Part shown: positions 36,905 to 46,215 of the stretch, one piece after another | Position numbering within the stretch: the stretch's first letter is position 1 | Layout: every line of letters starts with the position of its first letter | The notes under the pieces: model-generated | The model's input: only the letters and a program-made list of their open reading frames with translations | Databases searched by the model: none | Told to the model about the DNA's origin: nothing | Made by a program: the position numbers and the translations under genes | Source of the DNA: Candidatus Scalindua japonica | GTDB lineage: Bacteria; Planctomycetota; Brocadiia; Brocadiales; Scalinduaceae | NCBI RefSeq assembly: GCF_002443295.1 | Contig: NZ_BAOS01000004.1 | Location: forward strand, 403,697 to 467,696 | Length of the DNA stretch: 64,000 nt | Reading direction: 5' to 3'

Positions 36905-38940
36905 TATAGAGCAGACGCATAAACTTACAAAGATGTTGATAGTAAAAGAGTTATAAAAAGAGTTAGAGGCAATATTTTGTAAAAGGAGCGACAAGAATAA
37001 TGTGCCAACGAGCCAGTAAGCCGTATTTTAAAGGGTTTTGTGAAATAATTTACAAAATCCAATAGTAGAATTACAAAATACGGTGCCCAACTTGTATAAT
37101 AGAAGTCACACAATAGCACAAACTACTATACAAGAAAGGACACGCTAGAATGCTACCAATATCACAAATTCAAATCAACCAAAAATCGCTACTAATTCAC
37201 ACTGTTCACGAAGATGACAAAGTACTGCTTAATACACCAGATGCGGAATGGTTTCGGGCTTTATATTATTTTCCCTGGGAGAAACACCGTAATTTCGGTG
37301 CTGAGTACTACGATGCACTTTATGAATTTAATAAACGAGAAGAGAGAAAGAGGCTGAAAAATCAACCCCAAAAGCAAGTAGTATTATCTCAGAGCAAAGA
37401 AGATGCAAGACAGGAGCTTTTGTTTAATAGAGCAACAATGCAAGTTGACAAGGAGAAGAGAGGTGATGTGCTTTATGAAGTAGCGGCTGAATCAAAGCAG
37501 CGGATGGTAAGTCCCCTGAGTATATCTCCCGGGGTAGTGCCATTTCGATTGGGAGGTAAGAGGCCAAAATGTTTTTTTGCGTTGTTAAAAAGTTTTTTGG
37601 GTACAGCTCTAATGGGATTTCCGTGCGAGCCGGAAAAAGTGTCCATGTTATTAAAGAGTAATCCGAGTTTTGTGCGAGTATGTGGATTTGCACCGAAGGG
37701 GGAAAGGGATGAGTATTGTAGCAGGCATATACCAAGTGAGCGTAAACTGCAGCAATTTGACCAGATCATGAGTGAGTGGGGGCTATGGGATAAGATGAAG
37801 ATTGCGCTGGTAACTGAGAACATAGAGACAGGTGCGATTAAAATAGAAAAGGAAGTAGTAGGAGATACAACTCACTATTATGCATATTCAGGGTTTGAGA
37901 CAGTAAAGTATAAGGACGAAGATGGTAAGGAGGAGCAGAAGAAGTCGCAATCAAAGCTGACTAAGAGGTGTCGCTGTCAGGACAGAGACAAGTGTGAACA
38001 TGACTGGGTATTGGCAGATGAAGGAGCGGGGACAATCGTGAAATCCATAACAAAGATGTATTGGGGGCACAAAGCAAGTATTGTAGGTTTTCCACGTCAA
38101 GGCGTGCCTCTGGATGCAAGAGCAGTGTTGGATGGACCGACACATGATGGAGAGACATATTTTCCACATGTAGAAAAGGTATTTGATACATATCCGGTGA
38201 TTGAAGAATCGGTTAAAAGAGCGTTGTATGATAGCGCGTGTGATAGCAGAGATTTGAAAGATAAGTTTATGGACAAACTCGGCTTAGAATTAAAGGCATC
38301 TTTAAATCCAAGGCGCAAGAATGGAATAACAGATGGTTTGCCGCGTGGCATGGAGAAGATAACGCCGTATGGTGTGGTAATATGCAATGGTGGCCATGAG
38401 ATGGATTACAAAGGAATGCGTTATGAAAAAGAAAAATTCATTTACCATGCGCCAACGGATACAGATGGTGAACCGGTGTGTTCAACATGCTTGCATCAGG
38501 TAGAGTGTTGTCCCAATTCGTTAACTGGCAGGATGATTAATATATCATTTGGGTTATTACCCCACATAGACACGGAAGATCCTCCAATGGCAAAGAGATT
38601 CAAGGCAATAATGACACGTCGTCCTTCAGTTGAGCGGATGATAAAGCGCTTGAAGTGTGATATTGGTGATGATCGTTTAAGCAAGAGAGGGAATCTTGCG
38701 TTTCAGGCATACCTGGACAAGACGATGATTGCTTTTCATCTGTTGTTACAGAATTAAATTGGTGATTTTTAAAGTAAAAAACAAAAAACCGTAGGAGAGG
38801 TGTTTTCAAATTTGCAAATTATCTCCATTGTTGGTGCTGTGCAGTTTTATACTGTCTTCTTTTAACGTAATTTTGAAGTACGATTGAAAAAAATTTTTGC
38901 ATCAAGCGCTTTTCGTGCGAGTTTATGCGGAGGCTCTATA
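36905..38940 (+). mobile_element. Insertion sequence in the integrase gene
   Basis: The element spans 36909-38936 (2028 bases). Its ends are inverted repeats: gagcagacgcataaact at the left and, on the other strand at the right, gagcctccgcataaact. It is flanked by tata at 36905-36908 and 38937-38940, a 4-base target duplication. One transposase gene is inside. The insertion is recent in the sense that the host gene can be rebuilt exactly. Confidence 0.88.
37150..38757 (+). CDS. Transposase (DDE type, family not placed)
   Basis: 535 residues. A middle region carries clustered Cys/His, RCRCQDRDKCEHDW (near 275-290), and another cluster STCLHQVECCP near 455. The C-terminal RRPSVERMIKRLKCD contains the Glu followed by basic residues that ends many DDE domains. 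I cannot assign the other acidic residues with certainty. Ends, size (2.0 kb) and 4-base tata duplication are given under the element. The family is probably among the unclassified (ISNCY-like) elements. Confidence 0.75.
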   Translation: MLPISQIQINQKSLLIHTVHEDDKVLLNTPDAEWFRALYYFPWEKHRNFGAEYYDALYEFNKREERKRLKNQPQKQVVLSQSKEDARQELLFNRATMQVDKEKRGDVLYEVAAESKQRMVSPLSISPGVVPFRLGGKRPKCFFALLKSFLGTALMGFPCEPEKVSMLLKSNPSFVRVCGFAPKGERDEYCSRHIPSERKLQQFDQIMSEWGLWDKMKIALVTENIETGAIKIEKEVVGDTTHYYAYSGFETVKYKDEDGKEEQKKSQSKLTKRCRCQDRDKCEHDWVLADEGAGTIVKSITKMYWGHKASIVGFPRQGVPLDARAVLDGPTHDGETYFPHVEKVFDTYPVIEESVKRALYDSACDSRDLKDKFMDKLGLELKASLNPRRKNGITDGLPRGMEKITPYGVVICNGGHEMDYKGMRYEKEKFIYHAPTDTDGEPVCSTCLHQVECCPNSLTGRMINISFGLLPHIDTEDPPMAKRFKAIMTRRPSVERMIKRLKCDIGDDRLSKRGNLAFQAYLDKTMIAFHLLLQN

Positions 38941-40086
38941 AATAGAAACGCCAGAATTGATTAGCTGGCTGGCATAACTGTGTCTCGCCGCATCGTATAG
39001 CCTGATGTTTTTATCCAACCCGGCCTTATCCCTTGCCCTCCTCCATACTTCTAATAAGCCAGTCTCTTTGTAGTAATTACCTTCTCTATTGGTAAACATG
39101 TAAGCGTCAGAAAGGTTGTTCTCCGCCCTATGTTTAATATAATCAAGTATTTCAGGATGTATTGGTATCTTAACAGGCTTTGATTTTTTTCCCTTCCGCT
39201 TCTGCCTGTAAATAGCATTTGAAAAAGTAGCAGAAATGGTAATCAATTCATGTTCTAAATCTACATCCCTACACTTCAAGGCTCTCGCCTCTCCCGGTCT
39301 GCATCCGGACAGCATCAGAAATGCAATAATTGGTTTGTCAAAGTCCGGTACGTGGTTGAATACGGCTTTTTGTGCTTTCGCTGTCAACCATCTGGTTATT
39401 GGAGGATCAATTTCAATTACAGGAAAATGAGGAACCACGTTTATTATTTCTAAGTCGTTCTTCGCGTACATCAGGAAGGTTTTAAATATGTCAAGACAGT
39501 TCTTCAGAGTCTTATTGCCCCATTTATAATTTTCGCTGACATGGGCTTGATAGTTAACAATGTCCAGCTTTCGTATATCCCTGACGTCCTTTGTGCCGAA
39601 ATAATATATGGCAATCCCTACATAACGCTTATACTGCTGAGTATAACTTGGCGCTATCTTATCTCCAGCCAATTTTAGATCAAGGAACCTACCAAGTAGG
39701 CTTGAAACATAAAACTTTTCAAGCTCTTGTTTTATATATTTTGTAGGATCAAAAGTATGATTCTCTATTTCAGTACTAACACGACTCAAAAGGCTTACTG
39801 CACGTTGATATGAGTCTAATGGTTGACCGCTTTTGTCTGCAAATAACCTGTACCTCTGGCCTTGATAGAAAAAATCAATATACAAGCGTTTTGGTGTAAT
39901 CTGGTGCTTAATACAAACAAAACCAAGCTTCTGTATTTCAGTAAACTTACCCTGGCACCTCGGACATTTTCCTTTTGCCCTTATGTTCCCTTTCATAACA
40001 TCTCCCTCCTTATCCAGAAGGTACGATATCGAGTCCTGTAATGTCAAGGGTTTTTCTAATGGTGCCGGATGCCTTTGCTTCATTTT

Positions 40087-40458
40087 TTAACTCTTTTTGC
40101 TTATGTCTTTAATACTGGAACCCGGAAAGGCATTTTTTACTTTATGAATCGCCACTAATCCTTCTTTTGATATACCTTCACCAATTAGATTTGATACTTC
40201 CTCTTGGGTATAGATCGCATCTTTAACACACTCGTCTACCAACTCCTGTAAACCTCTTTCTGTCGCTACTACCCAGAGATAGTCTTCAAGAATTTTTGAG
40301 TAAATCCTATAAGATGCTTTCCCCACAGGAGTTATTTTGCCCTGATTAAAAAGCATTACTGCAACATCATTTTTTAAAGCGACAACTTGTTCTGGGTGCA
40401 GTTCAATTTCTCCCTTGGATATTTTAAGTTTGATCGTCTTTAATGCACGAAATTTCAT
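40087..40458 (-). CDS. Hypothetical protein next to integrase
   Basis: 123 residues. MKFRALKTIKLKISKGEIEL start with alternating strands, then helices (LWVVATERGLQELVDECVKD) and a lysine/serine-rich end. The gene overlaps the primase gene by 4 bases (ATGA) and the integrase follows 4 bases downstream, so the three form one operon. Small proteins here in satellite elements are often excision or regulatory factors, which is only a positional guess. Confidence 0.65.
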   Translation of the reverse strand: MKFRALKTIKLKISKGEIELHPEQVVALKNDVAVMLFNQGKITPVGKASYRIYSKILEDYLWVVATERGLQELVDECVKDAIYTQEEVSNLIGEGISKEGLVAIHKVKNAFPGSSIKDISKKS

Positions 40459-42839
40459 TCAACTACCTCCACTTCTTCATTTTCTAAATCAATACAATTA
40501 CCATCCCCCTGTAACTCTCTACCACTCTCTACCAAACGCCTAACTTTTTTGTCTTCAACACCTTGCGTTGGTAGCGTTTTGGTAGCGTTTCCCTGACTCT
40601 CTACCAACTCTCTACCAGTGCAAGTATTTGATATATCAGAGCTTGAGAGAGTGGTAGAGTTAGGTAGAGTTTCTACAGGGAGTTCAGGTTCGGTAACTCC
40701 GTATTGTTCAAGCAGGGTGTTGAATTCTAATTTCTTAAGTTGGATTTCAGAGTACCCCTGTATTATTTTGGTAGTTATACCAATTGCTTTAAGTTTTCTG
40801 CCCAAGTACTGTGGTGTTAGTTTATGCGTCTCTGGTCTATTCTCATTGAGCAATTCTAATAACTTTGAGTGTGCTACCTCCCATTCTGGAAGGGTTTTTT
40901 TATCTGATGAAAGTTCATCAATAGCCTCTACTATTTGGCCATCAATACCTGATTTCTTGTCCTCTTTTTTCTGTGCGGCTACTGCTAAGAGTGCATTTTT
41001 TAGAGTGGTTAATCCTTCTGGATGAACCAGTTTGCATACTTGAAACATTGACTTTGATATATCCCATAGTCTGCCGTTTATTCCTTCTACAGATTCCATC
41101 TCAGGAAGGGGGTTATCAATGGTTCTTGCTCTCCATGCTGTCAGACGTTCCTTTAATTCTTGCCCCATTGCCGATACAGGATTCTCGTACTTTCGCGGCC
41201 TGTTTGGCATTATGATGGGAATGCATCTTGTATCAAGGATTTTATGGATAGGCTCGTTTGTCGCCAGTATGGTAGAACCAAAAATATCATAGTGTACGGT
41301 ATCTTCAAAAGCTCCTTTCTCAGGAAATAATACTCTTGCAGCTTTAGCCCCTTTTTCATATCGTAATAGTAAAATATCCTCGGTGTTGCTCTTCTCGGCT
41401 TTTTTCCACAAATTCATCATGTCAAAGAACAGAGTCGCTTTCATATTCTGTGAGTATCGAAATAGATTTGCCTCTCTTAGCTCAACTAAATGAATACCTC
41501 GATAAGACACATAGGCCATAGACTTGCCTGTCCGGCTTTTGCCTCTTTCAGGAACAGCAAAGAATAATAGCATCGGTAAGTAATGAACGTCTTTATGATC
41601 TTGCAGGTATGAAAGGTATGTTAAACATGCCACAATTAACCACTGTTCATCAGGTAGATAAGAAAATCTCTTAAAATAGACTATCAGGTCCTTAAATAAC
41701 AGATCGTCATTATCTGACTGAAGCCACTCCTTAACCTTACTGGACCGCGGTAGAATGAAGGGTAGTAAATGCTGACTCGGTGGTACATAGTGTTCCCCGG
41801 AAACTAATTCCCATTCTGCTCTGAAATGGATATTGTCATCTTCTTTTACCATGAATAACGCGCTTCCTGCTTCTTGGGTATCATCGATAACTATATCAAT
41901 AAGTCCTGGAAAATTTGCACACAGTGCCGGCTTACATTTGTCCTCACCTGATCCTTTCTGAGAATGCTGTTCTTTTATATCTTTTGTTATTGCCCTTTTT
42001 GAAATTTTAGTTTTATCTGATAATCTATTAACATACTGTGATTTTTCAGATTCGCTTTGGAGAGATGCTATTCTTCTGGAAATTTCCTGTATTTCTTCCT
42101 GTTGTATGTCTGGCGTCGCGTTGCTTATCATTTCATCAAGTGTAAGTTTTCTTAACTGATGAACTGGCAACTGCTTCAATTCATCTACCGAGTGATGACA
42201 TAAAAAATCATCTAATCCGATCTTACCCTCTCCCTGCGGCAATTCCCTCCAATATACCTTTGCGCCTCTGTCAATCAGTATATATGCAAGTCCACTAACT
42301 GCTTGCTTTAGATTCTTACGTTCCCCTCTTCTGTTTGGTAATAACCAGTCATTATCAGGAATCAAATAAATAGTTCTACCGTCCAAAGCAATTTCATTAT
42401 AATCCGGTATCAATTCATATTTGTCTTTTACCTTCCAGTTCCAAAGACCGGTGATAGCAATACAGTATAAGCCTTCTTGACATGCCTTGAGTGACTTCTT
42501 CTCACCCTCTGTTATCTCAAGTGGAATTGATACATCTTGAAGTATTGTTTTTGCTTTTGAAGGTATGAACAAACGATTACCGGAGTCTTTCCTTGCTAAA
42601 TATTTTGGCTTTTCGCTCCCATCCTTATTAAATGTTTTACCATCTTCATAACATGCTTTGAAACGGCTATAATCTTCATCGAAAGGAATTTCGTACATAG
42701 ACACAAGTCCGTCTATATTAAAACCTAACTTCATATTAATCTGACCTGATGGAACTGACTTGATACCAGCTTCCTTGATGGTGTCATCTGAAAGCCCTGA
42801 TCTTTTAAGGTCTTTTCTGTGTTCTGGTGCTATAGCCAT
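40455..42839 (-). CDS. Primase/helicase (DUF3854 TOPRIM plus P-loop)
   Basis: 794 residues. Residues 1-220 match the DUF3854 pattern of phage and satellite primases: LRKSGLSDDTI-like start, KPKYLARKDSGNRLFIPSKA, ITEGEKKSLKACQEG (TOPRIM Glu), and YLIPDNDW (metal Asp). Residues 370-620 are an SF3-like ATPase domain with FAVPERGKSRTGKSMAYV and LATNEPIHKILDTRCIPIIM, a sensor-like segment. The last 100 residues are Ser/Thr/Glu rich. It should support replication of the excised element. It is the largest gene of the element and precedes the integrase operon. Confidence 0.75.
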   Translation of the reverse strand: MAIAPEHRKDLKRSGLSDDTIKEAGIKSVPSGQINMKLGFNIDGLVSMYEIPFDEDYSRFKACYEDGKTFNKDGSEKPKYLARKDSGNRLFIPSKAKTILQDVSIPLEITEGEKKSLKACQEGLYCIAITGLWNWKVKDKYELIPDYNEIALDGRTIYLIPDNDWLLPNRRGERKNLKQAVSGLAYILIDRGAKVYWRELPQGEGKIGLDDFLCHHSVDELKQLPVHQLRKLTLDEMISNATPDIQQEEIQEISRRIASLQSESEKSQYVNRLSDKTKISKRAITKDIKEQHSQKGSGEDKCKPALCANFPGLIDIVIDDTQEAGSALFMVKEDDNIHFRAEWELVSGEHYVPPSQHLLPFILPRSSKVKEWLQSDNDDLLFKDLIVYFKRFSYLPDEQWLIVACLTYLSYLQDHKDVHYLPMLLFFAVPERGKSRTGKSMAYVSYRGIHLVELREANLFRYSQNMKATLFFDMMNLWKKAEKSNTEDILLLRYEKGAKAARVLFPEKGAFEDTVHYDIFGSTILATNEPIHKILDTRCIPIIMPNRPRKYENPVSAMGQELKERLTAWRARTIDNPLPEMESVEGINGRLWDISKSMFQVCKLVHPEGLTTLKNALLAVAAQKKEDKKSGIDGQIVEAIDELSSDKKTLPEWEVAHSKLLELLNENRPETHKLTPQYLGRKLKAIGITTKIIQGYSEIQLKKLEFNTLLEQYGVTEPELPVETLPNSTTLSSSDISNTCTGRELVESQGNATKTLPTQGVEDKKVRRLVESGRELQGDGNCIDLENEEVEVVE

Positions 42840-42841
42840 TT

Positions 42842-43009
42842 TTAGTCATCCCTCCGCTCGCAGGAACCATTAAGTTTATCCAGTAATAGATTGATAGCTT
42901 GACGCACAATCTCAGCAATTGAACAATCATTTTGTTTGCTTATTGCTTCCAATTTTTCATATTTCTTGTAAGGCATTTGAAAATTAAAAAATCTACTCGG
43001 TTCTTTCAT
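42842..43009 (-). CDS. Ribbon-helix-helix DNA-binding protein
   Basis: 55 residues from ATG 43009 (the longer start lies in a hairpin). RFFNFQMPYKKYEKLEAISK then NDCSIAEIVRQAINLLLDKL is a CopG/Arc-like strand-helix-helix. The stop is 2 bases before the primase start, so it is cotranscribed and may regulate element replication. Confidence 0.75.
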   Translation of the reverse strand: MKEPSRFFNFQMPYKKYEKLEAISKQNDCSIAEIVRQAINLLLDKLNGSCERRDD

Positions 43010-43023
43010 GTTAAATTCTCCAA

Positions 43024-43078
43024 AAAAAAAAGGGGTCACAAAAGGCAAACGACATTGTTTGCTCTTATGACCCCTTTT
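43024..43078. promoter_or_regulatory. Long perfect hairpin upstream of the replication operon
   Basis: aaaaggggtca and tgaccccttttt bracket a second nested pair gcaaac/gtttgc. A- and T-runs flank both sides, so it would act as a terminator on either strand. On the minus strand it lies 15 bases before the ribbon-helix-helix start, so it may be an attenuator for the replication operon or a terminator for the 349-residue gene. The fragment to 43205 has no gene. Confidence 0.65.
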
Positions 43079-43205
43079 TACTTATTTGGCTGAATGATTA
43101 AAACTTAACGAAAATCTTAACGTTTTTCTTAATTTTGCAAGACTATATATTTGTAAGACTTATATTAATATATTTTTTTATAATTAAGGTTTTTGTTAAG
43201 TGTCG

Positions 43206-44255
43206 TTAAAGCTTAAAAGTTTTTTTAGTAATTTTTACTGAGAGCTTAAAGGTTTTCTTCATACCTCCTTTTACTATCAAATCTTCTATCTCTTGCGATT
43301 TACACTGTTTATTTATATTTGATTTGTATGTATCAAATATATTCCTCTTATCCCTAGAAATTGTCTCGTTTGCTGCAAGCTTTATTTTAAAATGTTCAAT
43401 CAGTATCTGCGCCAGTTCGAATACTTTCAGGTTGCACATGTATTCTATAAGTTTTATTTCTTTAGGTTTTAAAGTAACATTTTTCTTTTTATCAAGAAAC
43501 AGGATATTATTCCGACAATCCATAAAAAGCGGCTTGGGTGTAGTAGCTTTTTCATCTACATGCTCAACCACTCCATCTCTCTCAGGTTCAATAACAGTTT
43601 TTTCTTCTTCTATGTAAATCTGTTTAAACGGCTTTGTGAGTTTTGCTTGTGATCTACTTTGAGGTGAAGATGGCAATAGTGAGACCTCAACAAATTTATC
43701 GTTAAATACTTCTTTAAACACATCAGGAGTTCCCCCAATAATAAAATTTATAATGATTGGTGGAGGATAAGAAAAAGAACTATTATATTCATATTCATTA
43801 GCTATCTTCCTTCTAAACTCCTGTAATCTATCCGCAATACTTCCATCGAATAGATTTGTATCTAAATAGTTAAGAAAAAGAAAAGGGAACCTAATATCAC
43901 GAGCAATACATTTATCTAGTTCGTTTTCAATATGTTTCTTTCCTTTTAAACAATTAATAGTTTTTCCGAAAGGTGGATTCTTTATTTCTCTTTTAATTGC
44001 AATATCTACAAATGTTTTTATAGTCTGTTGCTCTTCATCACCCTGACATTTTAACAAAATAATCTTACCTGTTCTAAACAACTCATAAATATTTTCGTAT
44101 TCTTTTTCGGTTATCGCTGGAGCATTGCCTGATTTAATATCTTTAAAATATTTAGAAACAGCTTCATTACCTTTCTTGATAATTATGTCTATACTTTTTT
44201 CTGAATTATTGGCTTGATTTACGGTTGGATTTTTTGATGAATGTTTGTTGGCCAT
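43206..44255 (-). CDS. Hypothetical element protein with winged-helix-like end
   Basis: 349 residues, Lys-rich. The N-terminal 25 residues are Ser/Asn rich and disordered. The middle (90-200) is unknown. Residues 245-345 (LDKKKNVTLKPKEIKLIEYM, SRDKRNIFDTYKSNINKQCK) look like the DNA-binding wing of an OmpR-like domain. I do not recognise the family. It begins the minus-strand replication module and is preceded by a leader hairpin at 44279-44348. A regulator of the element is possible. Confidence 0.6.
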   Translation of the reverse strand: MANKHSSKNPTVNQANNSEKSIDIIIKKGNEAVSKYFKDIKSGNAPAITEKEYENIYELFRTGKIILLKCQGDEEQQTIKTFVDIAIKREIKNPPFGKTINCLKGKKHIENELDKCIARDIRFPFLFLNYLDTNLFDGSIADRLQEFRRKIANEYEYNSSFSYPPPIIINFIIGGTPDVFKEVFNDKFVEVSLLPSSPQSRSQAKLTKPFKQIYIEEEKTVIEPERDGVVEHVDEKATTPKPLFMDCRNNILFLDKKKNVTLKPKEIKLIEYMCNLKVFELAQILIEHFKIKLAANETISRDKRNIFDTYKSNINKQCKSQEIEDLIVKGGMKKTFKLSVKITKKTFKL

Positions 44256-44278
44256 GTTACTCCTCTTTCGTAACTCTC

Positions 44279-44348
44279 TAAGAAAGAGAATTGGAACAAC
44301 TGGTAGAGATTGCCAGCTTTCGGGAGCGACCCTAGTCCCAATTCTTTT
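44279..44348 (-). promoter_or_regulatory. Leader hairpin before the 349-residue gene
   Basis: aagaaagagaattggaac and gtcccaattctttttag are long inverted repeats with a structured centre (ggtagagattgcc, gctttcgggagc). It lies 24 bases upstream of the start codon on the minus strand and would sit in the 5' leader. It may be an attenuator or a small structured RNA. Confidence 0.5.
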
Positions 44349-44523
44349 TAGTGATAATAAATTGTAATTCTATTTTTTTATAATTCAAATGGTATTTATA
44401 TAGTCAATTGCTGAAAAATGTGGGTTGAGAGTTGAGAGGTCATCTATTATAACTGTTTGTGTTAAGATTTGAAAACTGCCCCCCTCTCCCCCTTGTGTGG
44501 GCAAATATTTTAAAAAAACTTTT

Positions 44524-44551
44524 TGACATTATAAATGAGTTCTGTAAATTT
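44524..44551 (+). promoter_or_regulatory. Promoter of the small lipoprotein gene
   Basis: TTGACA followed after 16 bases by TAAATT, ending about 10 bases before the ATG at 44560. The leader is very short and there is no clear Shine-Dalgarno, so translation may start nearly leaderless. Confidence 0.4.
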
Positions 44552-44559
44552 AGAGCATA

Positions 44560-44802
44560 ATGAAGAAGATATTAATTGTCGCTACACTCATGCTTCTGCT
44601 GCCACTTTTCGGTTGTCTTCAACGGCAAGTTAAGCAATTACAGAGTGAACATCATAGGTTACAATCACTGAAGGAATCATTGGAAAATGAACTACTACTT
44701 GCACCAGACCCTCTCAAAGTTGAGGAGCAGTTGCGTAACGTTGATCTAAAGATTCGCTATATCGAATACGAAATACTAAGAAGACAACATATAGAACAAT
44801 AG
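44560..44802 (+). CDS. Small lipoprotein with coiled coil
   Basis: 80 residues. A type II signal peptide KKILIVATLMLLLPLFGC has its lipobox LFGC with Cys19. The mature part is charged and helical with heptad-like spacing (QVKQLQSEHHRLQSLKESLE), so likely a coiled coil in the periplasm. It is the only plus-strand native gene in this part of the element. It resembles lysis-type or Rz1-like spanins only in being a tiny lipoprotein, which is not enough to say. Confidence 0.65.
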   Translation: MKKILIVATLMLLLPLFGCLQRQVKQLQSEHHRLQSLKESLENELLLAPDPLKVEEQLRNVDLKIRYIEYEILRRQHIEQ

Positions 44803-44969
44803 GAAGAAAAACAATTTATATATTAGCTTAAAGGAAAATATATTTCTGAATAATTCCCTCAACTAGTGTCTCAAAAACACTTGTTTCTGGTACACTTAAA
44901 ACCGTGAATCTGGAATATTGATACAACAATACTTACAACACATGAAATCACAGGGTTTTTGGTACACCA

Positions 44970-45554
44970 CTATGAACACATTTCCAATGTTCGCTGCACC
45001 GCACCTTTAGACAGGTTCATCTCACTGGCTATCTGCCGGATAGATTTGTTCTGCTTCCGGTATTCAATCACTTTGTCCGTGTCAACATCGTTCTTCGGCC
45101 TTCCCAAACGCTTCCCACTGGCTCTGGCCTTACGCAATCCACCTTTAACACGTTCTGCTATAATATCCCTCTCAAGCTTGCTCATTGCGCTAATAATCGT
45201 GAATATGGCTTCTCCTAATGGGCTGGACGTGTCGATGTTCTCTTGATACGATATAAAGTCTATACCAAGGTTCCTGAACTCATACAGGGCAGTTACAAGG
45301 TGTTTTGTGCTGCGGGCAAATCTATCAAACCTCCATACCAGTACAACATCAAACTTACGTTTCCGGGCATCGTTCATTAGTTCATCAAGCGCAGGTCTTG
45401 TTTCCTTTGTACCGGATACACCGTTGTCTTCATACACCTTGTATACAGTAAGACCACGTTCCTTTGAATACCTCTCAAGATCGTTCAACTGCATGCCAAC
45501 TGATTGATCTTTGGTTGACACTCTAACGTATACAGCCACCTTCTTGCGCGTCAT
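44970..45554 (-). CDS. Serine recombinase (resolvase/invertase)
   Basis: 194 residues from ATG 45554. KKVAVYVRVSTKDQSVGMQL with the catalytic Ser, then LVWRFDRFARSTKHLVTALY and the long helix IISAMSKLERDIIAERVKGG. A C-terminal helix-turn-helix NKSIRQIASEMNLSKGAVQR follows. Such enzymes resolve or invert DNA at short sites. Inverted copies of cccgtgttcacca / tggtacacggg lie at 45582-45652 just upstream and tggtacac motifs at 44890 and 44960 just downstream, which may be its sites. Confidence 0.88.
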   Translation of the reverse strand: MTRKKVAVYVRVSTKDQSVGMQLNDLERYSKERGLTVYKVYEDNGVSGTKETRPALDELMNDARKRKFDVVLVWRFDRFARSTKHLVTALYEFRNLGIDFISYQENIDTSSPLGEAIFTIISAMSKLERDIIAERVKGGLRKARASGKRLGRPKNDVDTDKVIEYRKQNKSIRQIASEMNLSKGAVQRTLEMCS

Positions 45555-45581
45555 CTTGCATCCTCCCAACAAAAAAGCCCG

Positions 45582-45652
45582 TGTTCACCAGCTCTGAAAA
45601 GTCAATACTTTTCTGTGGGGATTTCTCCTGCCACCTGGTACACGGGCGTATT
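45582..45652. repeat. Inverted repeat upstream of the serine recombinase
   Basis: cccgtgttcacca (about 45580-45592) and tggtacacggg (about 45637-45648) form an inverted pair with a nested aaaagt/acttttc pair. The tggtacac core recurs at about 44888 and 44961. I infer recombination sites. Confidence 0.4.
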
Positions 45653-45658
45653 CGATAA

Positions 45659-45703
45659 CAAAAAAAGGCCAAACTCCCTGAAAGGAAATCGGCCTATTTT
45701 TTA
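45659..45703. terminator. Bidirectional terminator
   Basis: aggcc and ggcct arms with an inner tccctg/gga pair, an A run on the left and ttttttat on the right. It separates the resolvase from the following gene. Confidence 0.65.
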
Positions 45704-45872
45704 TCTAATATGATACATTGTATTGACTTTCAGAGGATGGTAATACTACTCCTTTTTTGAATAAAGTCAATGTGTTTTTCAATGTAATCAAACTGGAATC
45801 TTCACTACATATGGCTTGCACGTACTTTGCATTAAAAGTATGTTATGAGGTAAGTATGTTTGGCTAATATTA

Positions 45873-46205
45873 TCAATCCTGCTGTTTATTCTCAGTCTCT
45901 TCTAATTCCTCCTCCTTCTCTCTTGTCTTCGCATCAATCAAAGCACTTCTCATATTCTCAAATATCTCTATTGCCTGATCTACAGTTAAATCACCTCTAT
46001 CAACCTTGAAGCATAGACCAAACCTTAACGAATGGAGAGCGTGAATCTGTAGATCGTCTGGATGTTCCTGAACCAATGCTTCTCATTGCAGGTTGGTGTC
46101 CGGGTCATTGCAATAATTCTTCTCTTCTGCGTTGAGTGAACAAGAGAATAGCAGAATTGACAGTGTTAGGATTAGGATGATGGGTTTTCTCTTTCTGATT
46201 GATTA
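45873..46205 (-). pseudogene. Small secreted protein with in-frame TGA
   Basis: Reading from 46205 the frame encodes KRKPIILILTLSILLFSCSL, a lipoprotein-like signal, then NYCNDPDTNLQ, a TGA, and EALVQEHPDDLQIHALHSLR, FGLCFKVDRGDLTVDQAIEI to the TAA at 45873. The sequence on both sides is continuous and the stop takes the place of what is probably a Trp (TGG to TGA). There is no clear ATG upstream. The downstream part (67 residues from TTG/ATG) could still be made. Function unknown; a Cys-rich periplasmic helical protein. Confidence 0.55.
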
Positions 46206-46215
46206 TATAAAACTT

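Larger units (their letters stand above)
36708..40083 (-). pseudogene. int: Tyrosine integrase interrupted by an IS
   Basis: 5' part 38941-40083 and 3' part 36708-36904. Joining them with one copy of the tata target sequence restores the frame SGVSIYSVSSLLGHSNIKTT. The 5' part has an N-terminal zinc-ribbon-like CPRCQGKF segment, a SAM-like arm domain, LMLSGCRPGEARAL (box I Arg) and LYDAARHSYASQLI; the 3' part carries GHS...KTTEKYLH with the catalytic Tyr. About 446 residues when joined. As it stands the product lacks the Tyr, so the element cannot excise with its own enzyme. Confidence 0.85.

Noticed and set aside
40618..41025. Plus-strand frame of 135 residues over the primase tail
   Set aside because: Ser-rich antisense product of the low-complexity primase C-terminus; no ribosome binding site.
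44560..44802. Phage Rz1-like spanin
   Set aside because: The protein is a tiny lipoprotein with a coiled coil, but there is no endolysin, holin or overlapping partner gene nearby.
45873..46205. Use of an alternative genetic code (TGA read as Trp)
   Set aside because: TGA is used as a normal stop in many intact genes here (for example the DUF5989 gene and the IS91 recombinase), so recoding is not needed.
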